A stretch of 64,000 nucleotides of DNA from Hymenobacter lapidiphilus (GTDB taxonomy: Bacteria > Bacteroidota > Bacteroidia > Cytophagales > Hymenobacteraceae). Both the position numbers and the translations under genes were made by a program. Below are positions 1-9,093 of the stretch, one piece after another. Every line of letters starts with the position of its first letter. Positions within the stretch are counted from its first letter, which is position 1. The stretch is taken from the NCBI RefSeq assembly GCF_003417065.2, contig NZ_QVLT01000019.1, forward strand, positions 18,452 to 82,451, written 5' to 3'. A model generated the notes under the pieces. That model made no database searches, was not told the origin of the DNA, and was given only the letters and a program-made list of their open reading frames with translations.

Positions 1-777
1 CGCACCGTCCGCCAGCGCTGCCGCAACCTGTTTCTGTGCGCCGGGGCCATCGAAACGCCCCGCCTGCTGCTGCTCAACGAGCTGGCCCTCAACAGCGGCC
101 AGGTAGGTAAGCACTTTATGGCCCACGTGGGCATGCAGGTCTGGGGTACCTTCCCCGAGGATATCCGGCCCTACAAGGGCATTCCGGGCGGGTTGATTTC
201 CGAGGACACCCACCGGCCCAAAGACGCCGACTTTGTGGGTGGCTACCTGCTGCAAAGCATTGGCGTGATGCCCGTAACCTTCGCCACCCAGATGGTGCGC
301 CAGCGCAAGCTCTGGGGTCAGCCATTGCGCGACTACATGCGCGATTACAACCACATTGCCGGCATCAACGTGCTGGGCGACTGCCTGCCCCACGCCGACA
401 ACTTCGTGGAGCTGAGCGCCGAAAAGGACGCCCGCGGCGTATCCAAGCCCCGGGTACATTTCACGGCCCAGGAAAACGAGCAGCGCATGAACCGGCACGC
501 CGAGCGCATTATGCGCCAGATATGGGAAGCCGCCGGGGCCAAAGATATTTGGGCCTTCGAGCGCTACGCCCACATCATCGGCACGGCCCGCATGGGCACT
601 TCGGCCTCTGAGGCAGTAGTCGACCCCAACGGCCGCGCCTTCGACGTGCCCAACCTCTACATCTGCGACAACTCGGTATTCCCCAGCGCCCTGAGCGTCA
701 ATCCGGCCCTCACCATCATGGCCCTCAGCCTGCGCACGGCCGATAAATTCTTGCTTCAGCGGAAAGCTGCTGGCTGA
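1..777 (+). CDS. GMC family oxidoreductase, C-terminal part (5' end outside window)
   Basis: The frame is open from base 1, so the gene begins upstream of the window; about 258 residues remain. The protein has the C-terminal GMC oxidoreductase domain: the stretch HIIGTARMG, then VDPNGRAFDVPNLYICDNS and a final NPALTIMALSLR-type helix, which is the usual end of FAD-dependent alcohol, sugar or gluconate dehydrogenases. The FAD-binding N-terminus is not visible. Family members oxidise hydroxyl groups of sugars or sugar acids; the substrate cannot be told from this piece. A strong hairpin follows the stop. Confident on family, not on substrate. Confidence 0.9.
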   Translation, partial: RTVRQRCRNLFLCAGAIETPRLLLLNELALNSGQVGKHFMAHVGMQVWGTFPEDIRPYKGIPGGLISEDTHRPKDADFVGGYLLQSIGVMPVTFATQMVRQRKLWGQPLRDYMRDYNHIAGINVLGDCLPHADNFVELSAEKDARGVSKPRVHFTAQENEQRMNRHAERIMRQIWEAAGAKDIWAFERYAHIIGTARMGTSASEAVVDPNGRAFDVPNLYICDNSVFPSALSVNPALTIMALSLRTADKFLLQRKAAG

Positions 778-796
778 CAGTCGCTATTGGTACGCA

Positions 797-850
797 GCAC
801 CCGGGAGCCGGCGGGCGGGGCACAGGTCACGCCCGCCGGCTCCCGGGTGC
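797..850. terminator. 20-bp perfect inverted repeat after GMC oxidoreductase
   Basis: Arms 797-816 and 831-850 are perfect reverse complements around a 14-nt loop, directly after the GMC stop at 777. No clean T run follows, so it may be a terminator or an mRNA-stabilising hairpin. Confidence 0.55.
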
Positions 851-1166
851 GTTTATGGAAGATTCCTCCGGCTTTATCCTGGTCGCCCAGGTGGGAAGCC
901 GTCAACCTGGGCTTCTGCCGGGCCGGTGCAGCCCGCGGCTGCGCTTGGGGCGCGGTCGTGGAGAATTGCGAAAGACGACTTGGCAAATCAGGATGAATAT
1001 CGTGTTTGGTCTATGGCTAAACTTCCAAGTTTATCTGCCAACCTGCTTCGCTGAAAGAGGATAAATCGGGTTTCCAGACCTTTTTGAAGTAGGCGTGGCG
1101 CTAATGGGTCGGTGGCCACAGAACTCTTTGGGGTAGTTCGCGTTGCAGGCTCCAAAACCTGCGACC

Positions 1167-2090
1167 ATGATAATCTATAAAGCCGGCGACTGGTGGCGGG
1201 CTCTCTGGCATTTCCACACGTCAAGCGTCATTCTGCTGCTGCTGCGCCGGGTGGCGCTGGTAGGTGTTTATAACATTGCCGTGGCGCTGGTCGTGCTACG
1301 CTACCATGCGGTGCCCATTCAGCTGGGCCGCGAGTACTTCTCATTTCTGGGTATCATGCTCAGCCTGCTGCTGGTTTTTCGCACCAACACCGCCTACGAC
1401 CGTTACTACGAGGGCCGGCGGGTGTGGGGGCAATTGGTGTCGCACTGCCGGGGGCTGGCCATCGAGCTCAATGCCATTTTGCCCCGCGACGCGGCCCGCA
1501 GCCGGGCCTACTACGCCGCCCTTATTTCCAACTTCCCGCTGGCCCTCAAAGGCAACCTGCGCAACAACGTGCGCTTCGAGCAATTCGAGGCCACGCCCGA
1601 CATCATCGGACGCCTGCAGGCCGCCGATAGCCCCACTGTCTGTCTGCTGGCCGTCATTCAGGAAAGTATCGAGCAGCTGCGCCAAGCCCAAATAATCGAC
1701 CCCATACACCTGCTTACTTTCAAACCTCACTTGCTGGGTATGATGGAAGTAAACGGCGTTTGTGAGCGAATTAAGGCTACACCCATTCCGTTTTCTTACA
1801 CCTTCTTTATCAAAATGTTCATCACCCTGTTCATTGGCATCATGCCGTTCGTGCTGCTGGCCAGCAGCGGTTACTGGATGATTCCCATCACGATGGTAGG
1901 GGCCTATATTATGCTCGGACTGGTGATGATTGCCGAGGAAATCGAGCAGCCTTTCGGTACCGACAGCAACGATTTGCCTATTACCCAACTGGCCCACAAA
2001 ATCCGGGTAAGCGTCCACGATGTGCTGAGCGTGGAACTGCCCCATTTTAAGAAAGCACTGGCTTCTCCGCCTTACAGCGTGGTGCGCTAA
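1167..2090 (+). CDS. Bestrophin-family membrane protein (putative anion channel)
   Basis: A 307-residue membrane protein of the bestrophin (formerly UPF0187) family. Family marks are the N-terminal DWWRALWHFHTS, the LLVFRTNTAYDRYYEGR motif near residue 75, and a late EIEQPFGTDSNDLPI motif, with hydrophobic segments near the N-terminus and at about 225-265. Bacterial members form pentameric channels in the inner membrane; which ion passes is not known here. The ATG at 1167 is chosen over a TTG 24 nt upstream because it is the first ATG and fits the usual short N-terminus. It stands alone, with 389 bases of non-coding DNA before it. Confidence 0.85.
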   Translation: MIIYKAGDWWRALWHFHTSSVILLLLRRVALVGVYNIAVALVVLRYHAVPIQLGREYFSFLGIMLSLLLVFRTNTAYDRYYEGRRVWGQLVSHCRGLAIELNAILPRDAARSRAYYAALISNFPLALKGNLRNNVRFEQFEATPDIIGRLQAADSPTVCLLAVIQESIEQLRQAQIIDPIHLLTFKPHLLGMMEVNGVCERIKATPIPFSYTFFIKMFITLFIGIMPFVLLASSGYWMIPITMVGAYIMLGLVMIAEEIEQPFGTDSNDLPITQLAHKIRVSVHDVLSVELPHFKKALASPPYSVVR

Positions 2091-2319
2091 GCCGCCCGGC
2101 ATAGTTATTGTTAAGCTTATTATAATTATATGTTATTTTGAATATATTCAAGATGAGAAGAAGTATTTTATGCCTTACCTATGCATACTGCAGGTTTATT
2201 GTTTTTTAATCCAAAAAGTACAGCTTAATTTTTCCATGTCCGTATAGCCGCTCTACACTCCCGCGCAGGTGGGATTTTTTTCTAATTTTTGGAAACCCCC
2301 ACTTTTTTTAAAAGTAAAA
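2091..2319. other. AT-rich intergenic stretch before the T9SS cargo gene
   Basis: About 230 bases that are strikingly A+T-rich beside the GC-rich surroundings, especially 2104-2240. It must hold the promoter of the 2320 gene, but I could not find a full TAnnTTTG box; near misses lack one spacer base. Confidence 0.5.
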
Positions 2320-4641
2320 ATGAAAGCACCCTTATCTAATCAAATCCTTGCCTTCCGGGGCCAAGCTTGGCGGCGGCTCCTGCCGTTACTGGCGCTGTTT
2401 GTGACCTTCGGCACGAGCTTTACGGCCCGCGCCCAGACTACTAGCATTACTGGTTCCAATATCATTGTCGACGCTGGCAATGGAAACTTTACCTATGGCG
2501 GTAAAACTGGAACTCCTCCTTTCGAAGGCGCCAATCTGGGTACCTTCAACGTCTCTAATTTCAACACTATTCTGTTGTTGAATGGCGGCACACTACTCAC
2601 TACAGAGGCTAATGGAGATGTAATTGATGGTGCCACCCAATACTACCGGGTAACGAAGAGGGGTACCCCTCGTCAGTCTGGGCCATTGGGCAGCTTTCGG
2701 TTGCCACTTGTCAACACTAGCGGTGCCGACAAGACCTTTTTTACGAATACCCAGATGGCCAATTTGCTGACAGGCTTTTCGGGGATAGGTACTTTAGAAC
2801 CAGGTAACTACACGGTTGATGTATACTTTACAGCGGACGCCGTCAGCGCATCCGACAGAACATTTACACTCAATGATCCAAGTGGCGGTCAGTTCACCAG
2901 CTATCAGGCTTCCTTTACCGTAACAGGTATCCGTCCTGCTGAGCCCCCAACTTCCACTACCTGGACCGGTGGACAGGACGACAACTGGTTCGACCCAGCC
3001 AACTGGAGCAACGGCGTGCCTAATGCTGGTAAGGATGCTACAATCCCTAACTTCGGTGCGGGCTCGACGGTGGAATACCCCAACATATACAGCGACGCGA
3101 TTAAGCCCCCTAGTACCCGTACTACTACCATACAGAACACTAATGGCACTACCTCTACGGTAGTTACGCCGGTACCCGGCTATGATAATACTGCAAGCGG
3201 TCCAAGAGGTGCCTCCGGCCCCGCTCAGACACGCACTCTCACAATGAGTGGCACCAGCCAAGCCCAGCGCTCTATCACTCGCCTCATTGTTGGTCGTCTC
3301 AACGTGTTCGGCAACTTCAATAACCAGCAGGACAGCTTTATCCAGCGCGAAAATACTATCCTATCCTTCAAAGGAACTGACCAGTCCATCAGCGGTTCGG
3401 CTTCCGGTTTAGTAAACGTGGAGATTGACGGTGGCGGAATCAAAACACTGGTATCTAACTTCGCCATTCTGCCCGGCGGTACACTGCGCTTTATCAATGG
3501 CATTCTGGAGACCAACATTAGCGCCGTCAACGTGTCGTTCGTAGAGTTGTTCCCTTCTACCACCGTCGGTACTACAGGAATTCCTTCGGGCCGTATTGCA
3601 GGGGAAACGGAAACTTCCTTCCTACGTGGCTACGCGAAAATTGCAGAGGTGGCCCAGGTGGGCGTCCCGCAGGATTTTGGCAACATTGGTATTACTCTCA
3701 CTTTCCAAGGCAACGCACCTGGCGTAGTGGCCATCACGCGCAACACAGCCGAAAACTTTGCTTCCATCAATAATGGAGCGAATGGCCGCCCAAGCGCCCG
3801 TCGTATCTTTGGAGTGCGCCCGAGTGATCAGCAAACCAACACCGGTGGATTGAACGCCACGCTCTCGTTCCGCTATTTGGACAACGAGTTGACGAATCTT
3901 ATGCCTAATAATCAGACGCTTGACGAAAACAAGCTGGCCTTGTTCGTTTCTACTTCAAGCGGCGACACGTTCGGCCAGTTGGGCCGTGATGCATTAGCAG
4001 GTAATGTCCTTACTAAAAACAACGTTAGGGCCTTCGCCACTTTCACCCTCAGCGAGTTCACGTCTCCGTTGCCCGTTACGCTCACGGCTTTCTACGCCAA
4101 GCGGGTAGGCAACAATGCCGAGATTACTTGGGAAACGGTAGCCGAGCTCAACAGCCGTGGCTACGAGGTGCAGGTATCCAACGACGGCCGCAACTACCGT
4201 GCGCTGACGTTTGTAGCTAGCACCAACCCCAACAGCAATCAGTTGTTGCGCTACCGCTACATCGACACCGAGGCCGGCAAAACCGGCGTGCGCTACTATC
4301 GTCTGCGCCAGATCGACCTCGATGGCACCGACCACTACTATGCGCCCAAAGTGGTAACGTTTGATGGAGGCGCTAAATTAGATAAAGCGGAAGTTCGCGC
4401 TTTCCCTAACCCTTTCGGGGAGGTGCTGACTCTAACGGCCAACACCAGCGTGGCCGGTCCGGCCCAGCTGTCGGTAACCGATATGACGGGCCGCGTAGTA
4501 GGCCAGCAGACAGTGCAGCTGACTGCCGGTATCAACGATGTACCCGTACCAAACGTAGCTAACCTGCGAAGCGGTATTTACCTGGTGCGGCTGGTAATGC
4601 CTTCGGGCGAAGCCAAAGTGCTGCGGGTAAGTAAGCAGTAA
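2320..4641 (+). CDS. Secreted protein with type IX secretion C-terminal sorting domain
   Basis: A 773-residue exported protein. The start at 2320 gives a classical signal peptide (basic QAWRR, hydrophobic LLPLLALFVTFG, cleavage after ARA). Around residues 213-235 is the motif TWTGGQDDNWFDPANW, a module common in Bacteroidota surface proteins. The last 85 residues are a type A T9SS sorting domain: VRAFPNPF, then VTDMTGRVV, ending LRSGIYLVRL and a basic tail. It would cross the outer membrane through the gliding-associated type IX machinery and be released or anchored at the surface. The central part is Thr/Asn/Gly-rich beta structure, with no enzyme motif that I recognise. A perfect terminator follows. 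Confidence 0.85.
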   Translation: MKAPLSNQILAFRGQAWRRLLPLLALFVTFGTSFTARAQTTSITGSNIIVDAGNGNFTYGGKTGTPPFEGANLGTFNVSNFNTILLLNGGTLLTTEANGDVIDGATQYYRVTKRGTPRQSGPLGSFRLPLVNTSGADKTFFTNTQMANLLTGFSGIGTLEPGNYTVDVYFTADAVSASDRTFTLNDPSGGQFTSYQASFTVTGIRPAEPPTSTTWTGGQDDNWFDPANWSNGVPNAGKDATIPNFGAGSTVEYPNIYSDAIKPPSTRTTTIQNTNGTTSTVVTPVPGYDNTASGPRGASGPAQTRTLTMSGTSQAQRSITRLIVGRLNVFGNFNNQQDSFIQRENTILSFKGTDQSISGSASGLVNVEIDGGGIKTLVSNFAILPGGTLRFINGILETNISAVNVSFVELFPSTTVGTTGIPSGRIAGETETSFLRGYAKIAEVAQVGVPQDFGNIGITLTFQGNAPGVVAITRNTAENFASINNGANGRPSARRIFGVRPSDQQTNTGGLNATLSFRYLDNELTNLMPNNQTLDENKLALFVSTSSGDTFGQLGRDALAGNVLTKNNVRAFATFTLSEFTSPLPVTLTAFYAKRVGNNAEITWETVAELNSRGYEVQVSNDGRNYRALTFVASTNPNSNQLLRYRYIDTEAGKTGVRYYRLRQIDLDGTDHYYAPKVVTFDGGAKLDKAEVRAFPNPFGEVLTLTANTSVAGPAQLSVTDMTGRVVGQQTVQLTAGINDVPVPNVANLRSGIYLVRLVMPSGEAKVLRVSKQ

Positions 4642-4667
4642 GCAGCTGAGCTTAGTTGTAATAATCA

Positions 4668-4699
4668 GGGGCAGCTCCGCCAGGAGCTGCCCCTTTTTT
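4668..4699 (+). terminator. Intrinsic terminator of the T9SS cargo gene
   Basis: Perfect 11-bp GC-rich stem (4668-4678 with 4683-4693), 4-nt loop and a run of six T, 27 bases after the stop. Confidence 0.9.
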
Positions 4700-4760
4700 G
4701 TTGTAGCAACCAACGAGTGGTGCCCTACCGCTGCCCGTCCACCTTCGTACACTCCCTACT

Positions 4761-5501
4761 ATGCCCGACTCCCTCACTTTCATCGGCCTGCACTACTGGG
4801 CCGGCGCCGGCCACGAGTTCGACCAGATGGCCGCGCTGCTCGCTCCCGAATACCGTCTGCTGGCCCCCGACCTGGGTGGTTTTGGCGGTGCCCCGGCCCC
4901 GGCCAATGGCTTCGCGGTAGCCGCCTACGCCGATGCGGTACAAGGCTTTATTAAGGCCGAAAACTTAGGTCGCTACGTGCTGGTGGGCCACAGTATGGGC
5001 GGCAAAATCGCGCTGGAGTTGGCGGCCCGTCAGCCGGCTGGTCTGGCGGGTATAGTGCTGCTGAGCCCCTCGCCGCCGAGCCCCGAGCCCATGACCGACG
5101 CCGACCGCCAGGCCAGTATGCATGCCTGGGGCCGGGTGGCGGAGGCCGAAAAGACGCAGTGTACCATCACGGCCCGCGCGCTGCCCGCCGCCACTGTCCG
5201 GCAGATTGTGGCCGACAACCTGCGCAGCACCCGTGCCGCCTGGGAAGCCTGGCTGCTACATGGCAGCCGCGAGGATATAAGCGCCCAGATGAGCCGTGTA
5301 GAGGTGCCGTGCGCCCTAGTGGCCGGCGACCAGGATGCCGTGCTTTCGCCCTCGGTACACGGGCTGGAAACACTGCCGCTGCTGCCAGTCGGTACGCCCC
5401 TCGAAATAGTGGCCGGGGCCGGCCACCTGCTGCCCTACGAAGCCCCGGAGGAGGTGGCCGGGCTCCTGCGCCGTTTTGCCCGCGAGCGGGTCGGGCAGTA
5501 A
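4761..5501 (+). CDS. Alpha/beta hydrolase
   Basis: A 246-residue cytoplasmic alpha/beta-hydrolase fold protein. The nucleophile elbow GHSMGG gives Ser78; Asp192 (GDQDAV) and His222 (GAGHLLP) complete the triad. The oxyanion region near the N-terminus is GLHYWAGAG, a variant of the usual HG motif. Size and order match the esterase / C-C hydrolase group (MhpC or RutD-like); substrate unknown. It has no signal peptide. It lies between the terminator of the T9SS gene and the aquaporin gene 70 bases downstream, so it could be co-transcribed with the latter. Confidence 0.85.
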   Translation: MPDSLTFIGLHYWAGAGHEFDQMAALLAPEYRLLAPDLGGFGGAPAPANGFAVAAYADAVQGFIKAENLGRYVLVGHSMGGKIALELAARQPAGLAGIVLLSPSPPSPEPMTDADRQASMHAWGRVAEAEKTQCTITARALPAATVRQIVADNLRSTRAAWEAWLLHGSREDISAQMSRVEVPCALVAGDQDAVLSPSVHGLETLPLLPVGTPLEIVAGAGHLLPYEAPEEVAGLLRRFARERVGQ

Positions 5502-5571
5502 GGCCCCGCGGGTGCAACACTACCTTAGGCACCCATCAGCAGTTCAATAATCGACAACCTACCCCTTCTTC

Positions 5572-6390
5572 GTGCGTCGACCCGGTTTTCTTGCCCACTT
5601 ACTGGTATCAGCCAAACGCCACTGGTCTAACTACCTGACCGAAGCCGCAGGGCTGTTTCTGTTCCTGTTTATGGCGAGCCTGATTACGACGACCGTTCAC
5701 TACCCCGGCTCGTGGCTGGCCCGGCAACTGGCGGGGCAGCAGGTACTGGGGCGTGCCCTCATCGGGCTGGTGGCAGGCCTGACGGTGGTTGTAATTGTGT
5801 ACAGCCCCTGGGGCAAGCGCTCGGGGGCCCACCTGAACCCGGCCGTAACGCTGGCCTTCTGGCAGCTGGGCAAAATAAAACCGGCCGATGCCTGCTGGTA
5901 CCTGCTGGCCCAAGTAGTCGGGGCCCTGCTGGCCGGGCAGGCACTGCTGGCGTTGCTGGGCCGTTACTTCACTCATCCCAAGGTAAACTACGCCCTTACC
6001 TTGCCGGGGCCGCAGGGCACAGCCATAGCCTTCGGAGCCGAGTTTAGTATTACGTTTGGGATGGTGGCCGTGCTCTTGCTGGCCCTGCACACCAAACGGC
6101 TCCAGAACCTGGCCGGTTGGCTGCTGGGGGCGCTGCTTGCCTTCTATATCGTTGTCGAAACGCCCTATTCGGGCATGAGCCTTAACCCGGCCCGCAGCCT
6201 GGGCTCGGCCGTAGCAGCCCACAACTACACCGCCCTATGGCTATACCTGGTGGCCCCACCACTGGCGGCCTGGCTGGCGGCCGTGCTGTTCCAGCTACTG
6301 TTCCGCAACTCGCCTTTGTCGGGCTCCATCGTAGCCGGTCCCGGGGCCGGCTCCCCGGGCACCGAGCCCCCCCAGCATCCCGTGGAATAG
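5572..6390 (+). CDS. MIP-family channel (aquaporin / glycerol facilitator-like)
   Basis: A 272-residue polytopic protein of the major intrinsic protein family. Both half-helix signatures are present: HLNPAVT (NPA at 89-91) and SLNPARS (NPA at 205-207). Six hydrophobic segments fit the aquaporin fold. Arg after the second NPA is the selectivity-filter residue. The start is GTG at 5572; no ATG lies upstream in frame. Function would be water or small neutral solute passage across the inner membrane; water versus glycerol cannot be decided by eye. The C-terminal tail is Pro/Gly-rich and variable. Confidence 0.88.
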   Translation: MRRPGFLAHLLVSAKRHWSNYLTEAAGLFLFLFMASLITTTVHYPGSWLARQLAGQQVLGRALIGLVAGLTVVVIVYSPWGKRSGAHLNPAVTLAFWQLGKIKPADACWYLLAQVVGALLAGQALLALLGRYFTHPKVNYALTLPGPQGTAIAFGAEFSITFGMVAVLLLALHTKRLQNLAGWLLGALLAFYIVVETPYSGMSLNPARSLGSAVAAHNYTALWLYLVAPPLAAWLAAVLFQLLFRNSPLSGSIVAGPGAGSPGTEPPQHPVE

Positions 6391-6425
6391 CGGTGCGCGG
6401 GCAAAGCGGAGGGAAATAAGCTGCC

Positions 6426-6467
6426 ATGCCCTCATTCCGCGCTACGAAACGAGCGGAATGAGGGCAT
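6426..6467. terminator. Hairpin between convergent aquaporin and patatin genes
   Basis: Perfect 15-bp stem (6426-6440 with 6453-6467), 12-nt loop, between two convergent genes; likely serves both strands. Confidence 0.7.
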
Positions 6468-6549
6468 TCGGGAGGACAAATTGACTATCGGTACGTGATA
6501 AATTACCCCGGACTACCTTCTCCGCTTCGCATTGGAGTGCAGCCCGCTA

Positions 6550-8898
6550 CTAGTCCAGTGCCCGGTCGCGGAAGATCAGGAAGCCAATGTGCGCGAATAC
6601 GCCGAATTTCTGGCGCGGGTCGTCATAACGAATAGCCTGGAGCGAGAGAGGCCCGACCGGAGTCTGGTAAACCAGGCCGCTCATCAGCGTCAGGTAGGGC
6701 CGCGAAACGGTGGCTCCGCGCTGGGGCAGCAGCGGGTTGCTCTCCTGCCGCTCCCAGGGCCGCACGAGCGTGTGTACGTACACCTCGGAGCGCCATTCCA
6801 GCTTGGTTAGCACCTCCTTGATGTAGCGCAGGCCCAAGGCCGCAAAGGCCGTGCCCCGGTAGCGGTCCATAAACAGGGTGCGCGAATCGGTGAGTGGCAG
6901 GAAGGGGGCCGAGGTAGTGAGCGAGGAGCGGTAAGTGGCAAACGGGCCCTGGGTACTGGCCTGTACTTCGGCCAGATAGCCCCAGGCGTGTACCTTGCGC
7001 CCCACAGTGTCTACCTTGTTAAAGTTGAAATACTGCTCATTAAACAGGCTCAGCTTAAGCCATTGCTGGGTTACGCGGCGGCCGGCCAGCGTTTGGCCAT
7101 CCGGGCCCTCGGCAGTGCTGCCCGGCGTGTAGAGCTCCTGGCCCCGCACACCCCGGAACCCCAGCTTTACCCGCCGGCCGGCTACCGCATACTGGCGGCG
7201 GTTAAGCGAATTACGCTCGAAGTTGAGGGCTGCCGTAAATCCCTGCAGCCGGTTCTGGTCGAGGGTGGCGTCGCTGCTGATGGCATCGGTGTTGGCAAAC
7301 TGGTCGCGGTTGGTAAATACGCCCCCACTCAGTATATAGCGGCTGCGGTAGTTGGGGCTGAAACCCACCTGCAGCAATGTTTTCACATCGCGCTGCTGAA
7401 TCTGCGAGTTCTGGGCCGACGACTTCAGCAGCGGGCTGGTATCCTGGTAATTGAAGTTGTTGAACGTAAATACGGGCTCGATATAGAGCGGAATATTGCC
7501 CGGAATGCTGACCCGAAACGACGCCCGGGCCCCGTTGTAGAACCGGCCGATAGTGGCGTCGCCCTTGATGGTGTAGAGGTAGCGGTTGAGGTAGCGGTAG
7601 CCGACACCCAGGTACAGATTGCTCATCGAGCGGGTCGAAAGCATGCCCCCCAGGTCGGCGGTGAGGTTGGAGTTTTGGCGGGCATCTACCCCCAGCACAT
7701 AGCCGCCTTGCTTCTTGTCATAGCGAATGCGCGGGTACACGTTGTTGAAAAAGTCGTTGCTAACCAGCCGATAGTAGCCCTCCTCCACGTCGCCGGGCGA
7801 GTAATAGTCGGAGCCCGAGCGCTGGAAAAAGCGCCGCACAAACTCCTGCTGCTCACGCGGCAACCCCTGCACGGTTATCTGTTTGAACTGGGTATTGGGG
7901 GCGCGCTGCTGGAAGGCCAGCCGGCGCGACTGCAGTGCCAGCGTGTCCTGGCGGCGCGCAATACGGCTCTGGAGTATTTCCATCTTGCGCTCGGCAGCCT
8001 GCGCGCCCAGCTCCACCAGCCGCTTGGCCTGGTTGAAGTCGGCGGCCGTAATATCGCCCAGATCGGGCTGGATGTAGATGCCATTAGGGCCCACCGACGT
8101 GGTATCGGCCACATTGGAGCCCAGAAACAGCAGCGTAGAAGTCAGCAGCTCGTCGTCGCGCTTTTTGGGGTAATTTTTGAAGGCCACGTCGCCCACGTTC
8201 ACCCCAATCATAATATCGGGCCCGAACTCTTTGCGCATTACTTCAGTCGGAAAGTTGTCCACCACGGCCCCGTCGAAGAGGTAGCGGCCATCGGCCTGGC
8301 GGATGGGCCGGAAGGCTAGCGGGAAGGCCATGGAGTTACGCACGGCATCGGAAAGCGAGCCACTGCGCTGTATCACCTTCTCGCGGGTGAACACCTCCGT
8401 AGCCACGGCCCGGTAGGGCACCAGCAGGTTGTCGAAGTTGTAGTCGGCAATGGCACCGGCCGGGGCCAGCATAGTGGCCAGCACGTAGTTCAGCGTCACG
8501 TCATCTACCAGTCGCGGCGTCACCCGGATGTTGAAGCTCGTGTCGATGGCCAGGCGCAGGTGTAGCGGAGCCGGCGTGGGGTCGGTGTCGTAGTAGTTAT
8601 ACACCTTGCCCTCCAGCGGCGCCCCCGATACCCAGGTCTGAAACTCGGGCCGCAGCACGATATTCTCAATCTCGTCGGGCGAGTAGCCGGCCGCATACAT
8701 AGCGCCCACAATAGCGCCCATGCTGGTGCCCACAATGTAGTCGATAGGAATCCGGTTTTTTTCCAGCTGCCGCAGTACGCCCACGTGCGCCAGGCCCTTG
8801 GCCCCGCCCCCGCTTAGTACCAGGCCCACCTTCTGGGCCTGCACGGCGCCCGGGAGCAACAGCGCCAGCAAGGCCAGCGCACAATAGAATTTCCGCAT
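6550..8898 (-). CDS. Patatin-like phospholipase fused to POTRA and outer-membrane beta-barrel (PlpD-type)
   Basis: A 782-residue exported protein with signal peptide (cleavage near AVQA-Q). The patatin domain carries the oxyanion hole GGGAKG (30-35), nucleophile Ser59 in GTSMG, and Asp209 in FDGAVVDNFP: a complete Ser-Asp dyad. Around 345-400 is a POTRA-like segment (FKQITVQGLP), and the rest is amphipathic beta strand typical of the BamA/surface-antigen barrel. This architecture equals PlpD of Pseudomonas (type Vd autotransporter), which presents a phospholipase A at the cell surface. Expected activity is hydrolysis of phospholipids. It converges on the aquaporin gene and is followed upstream by the phospholipase C-like gene, so lipid-degrading enzymes sit together. 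Confidence 0.88.
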   Translation of the reverse strand: MRKFYCALALLALLLPGAVQAQKVGLVLSGGGAKGLAHVGVLRQLEKNRIPIDYIVGTSMGAIVGAMYAAGYSPDEIENIVLRPEFQTWVSGAPLEGKVYNYYDTDPTPAPLHLRLAIDTSFNIRVTPRLVDDVTLNYVLATMLAPAGAIADYNFDNLLVPYRAVATEVFTREKVIQRSGSLSDAVRNSMAFPLAFRPIRQADGRYLFDGAVVDNFPTEVMRKEFGPDIMIGVNVGDVAFKNYPKKRDDELLTSTLLFLGSNVADTTSVGPNGIYIQPDLGDITAADFNQAKRLVELGAQAAERKMEILQSRIARRQDTLALQSRRLAFQQRAPNTQFKQITVQGLPREQQEFVRRFFQRSGSDYYSPGDVEEGYYRLVSNDFFNNVYPRIRYDKKQGGYVLGVDARQNSNLTADLGGMLSTRSMSNLYLGVGYRYLNRYLYTIKGDATIGRFYNGARASFRVSIPGNIPLYIEPVFTFNNFNYQDTSPLLKSSAQNSQIQQRDVKTLLQVGFSPNYRSRYILSGGVFTNRDQFANTDAISSDATLDQNRLQGFTAALNFERNSLNRRQYAVAGRRVKLGFRGVRGQELYTPGSTAEGPDGQTLAGRRVTQQWLKLSLFNEQYFNFNKVDTVGRKVHAWGYLAEVQASTQGPFATYRSSLTTSAPFLPLTDSRTLFMDRYRGTAFAALGLRYIKEVLTKLEWRSEVYVHTLVRPWERQESNPLLPQRGATVSRPYLTLMSGLVYQTPVGPLSLQAIRYDDPRQKFGVFAHIGFLIFRDRALD

Positions 8899-9093
8899 AT
8901 ATTTTTTTAGTAGAAGTGCCCGGGCAAGTCCGCTTCCTACGTAGCACCGGGCCCGGAGTTATCCGGCCGGTGCAATATTGGCCATCAGCGGTTTCCGACC
9001 CTTATTGGGCGCGCAAAGAACGGGGATTTAAGGCAGTAAACCGGCATGCCGCCGAACCTATCGTTCCGGTGTATTGCGCGCAGCAGTACTACG

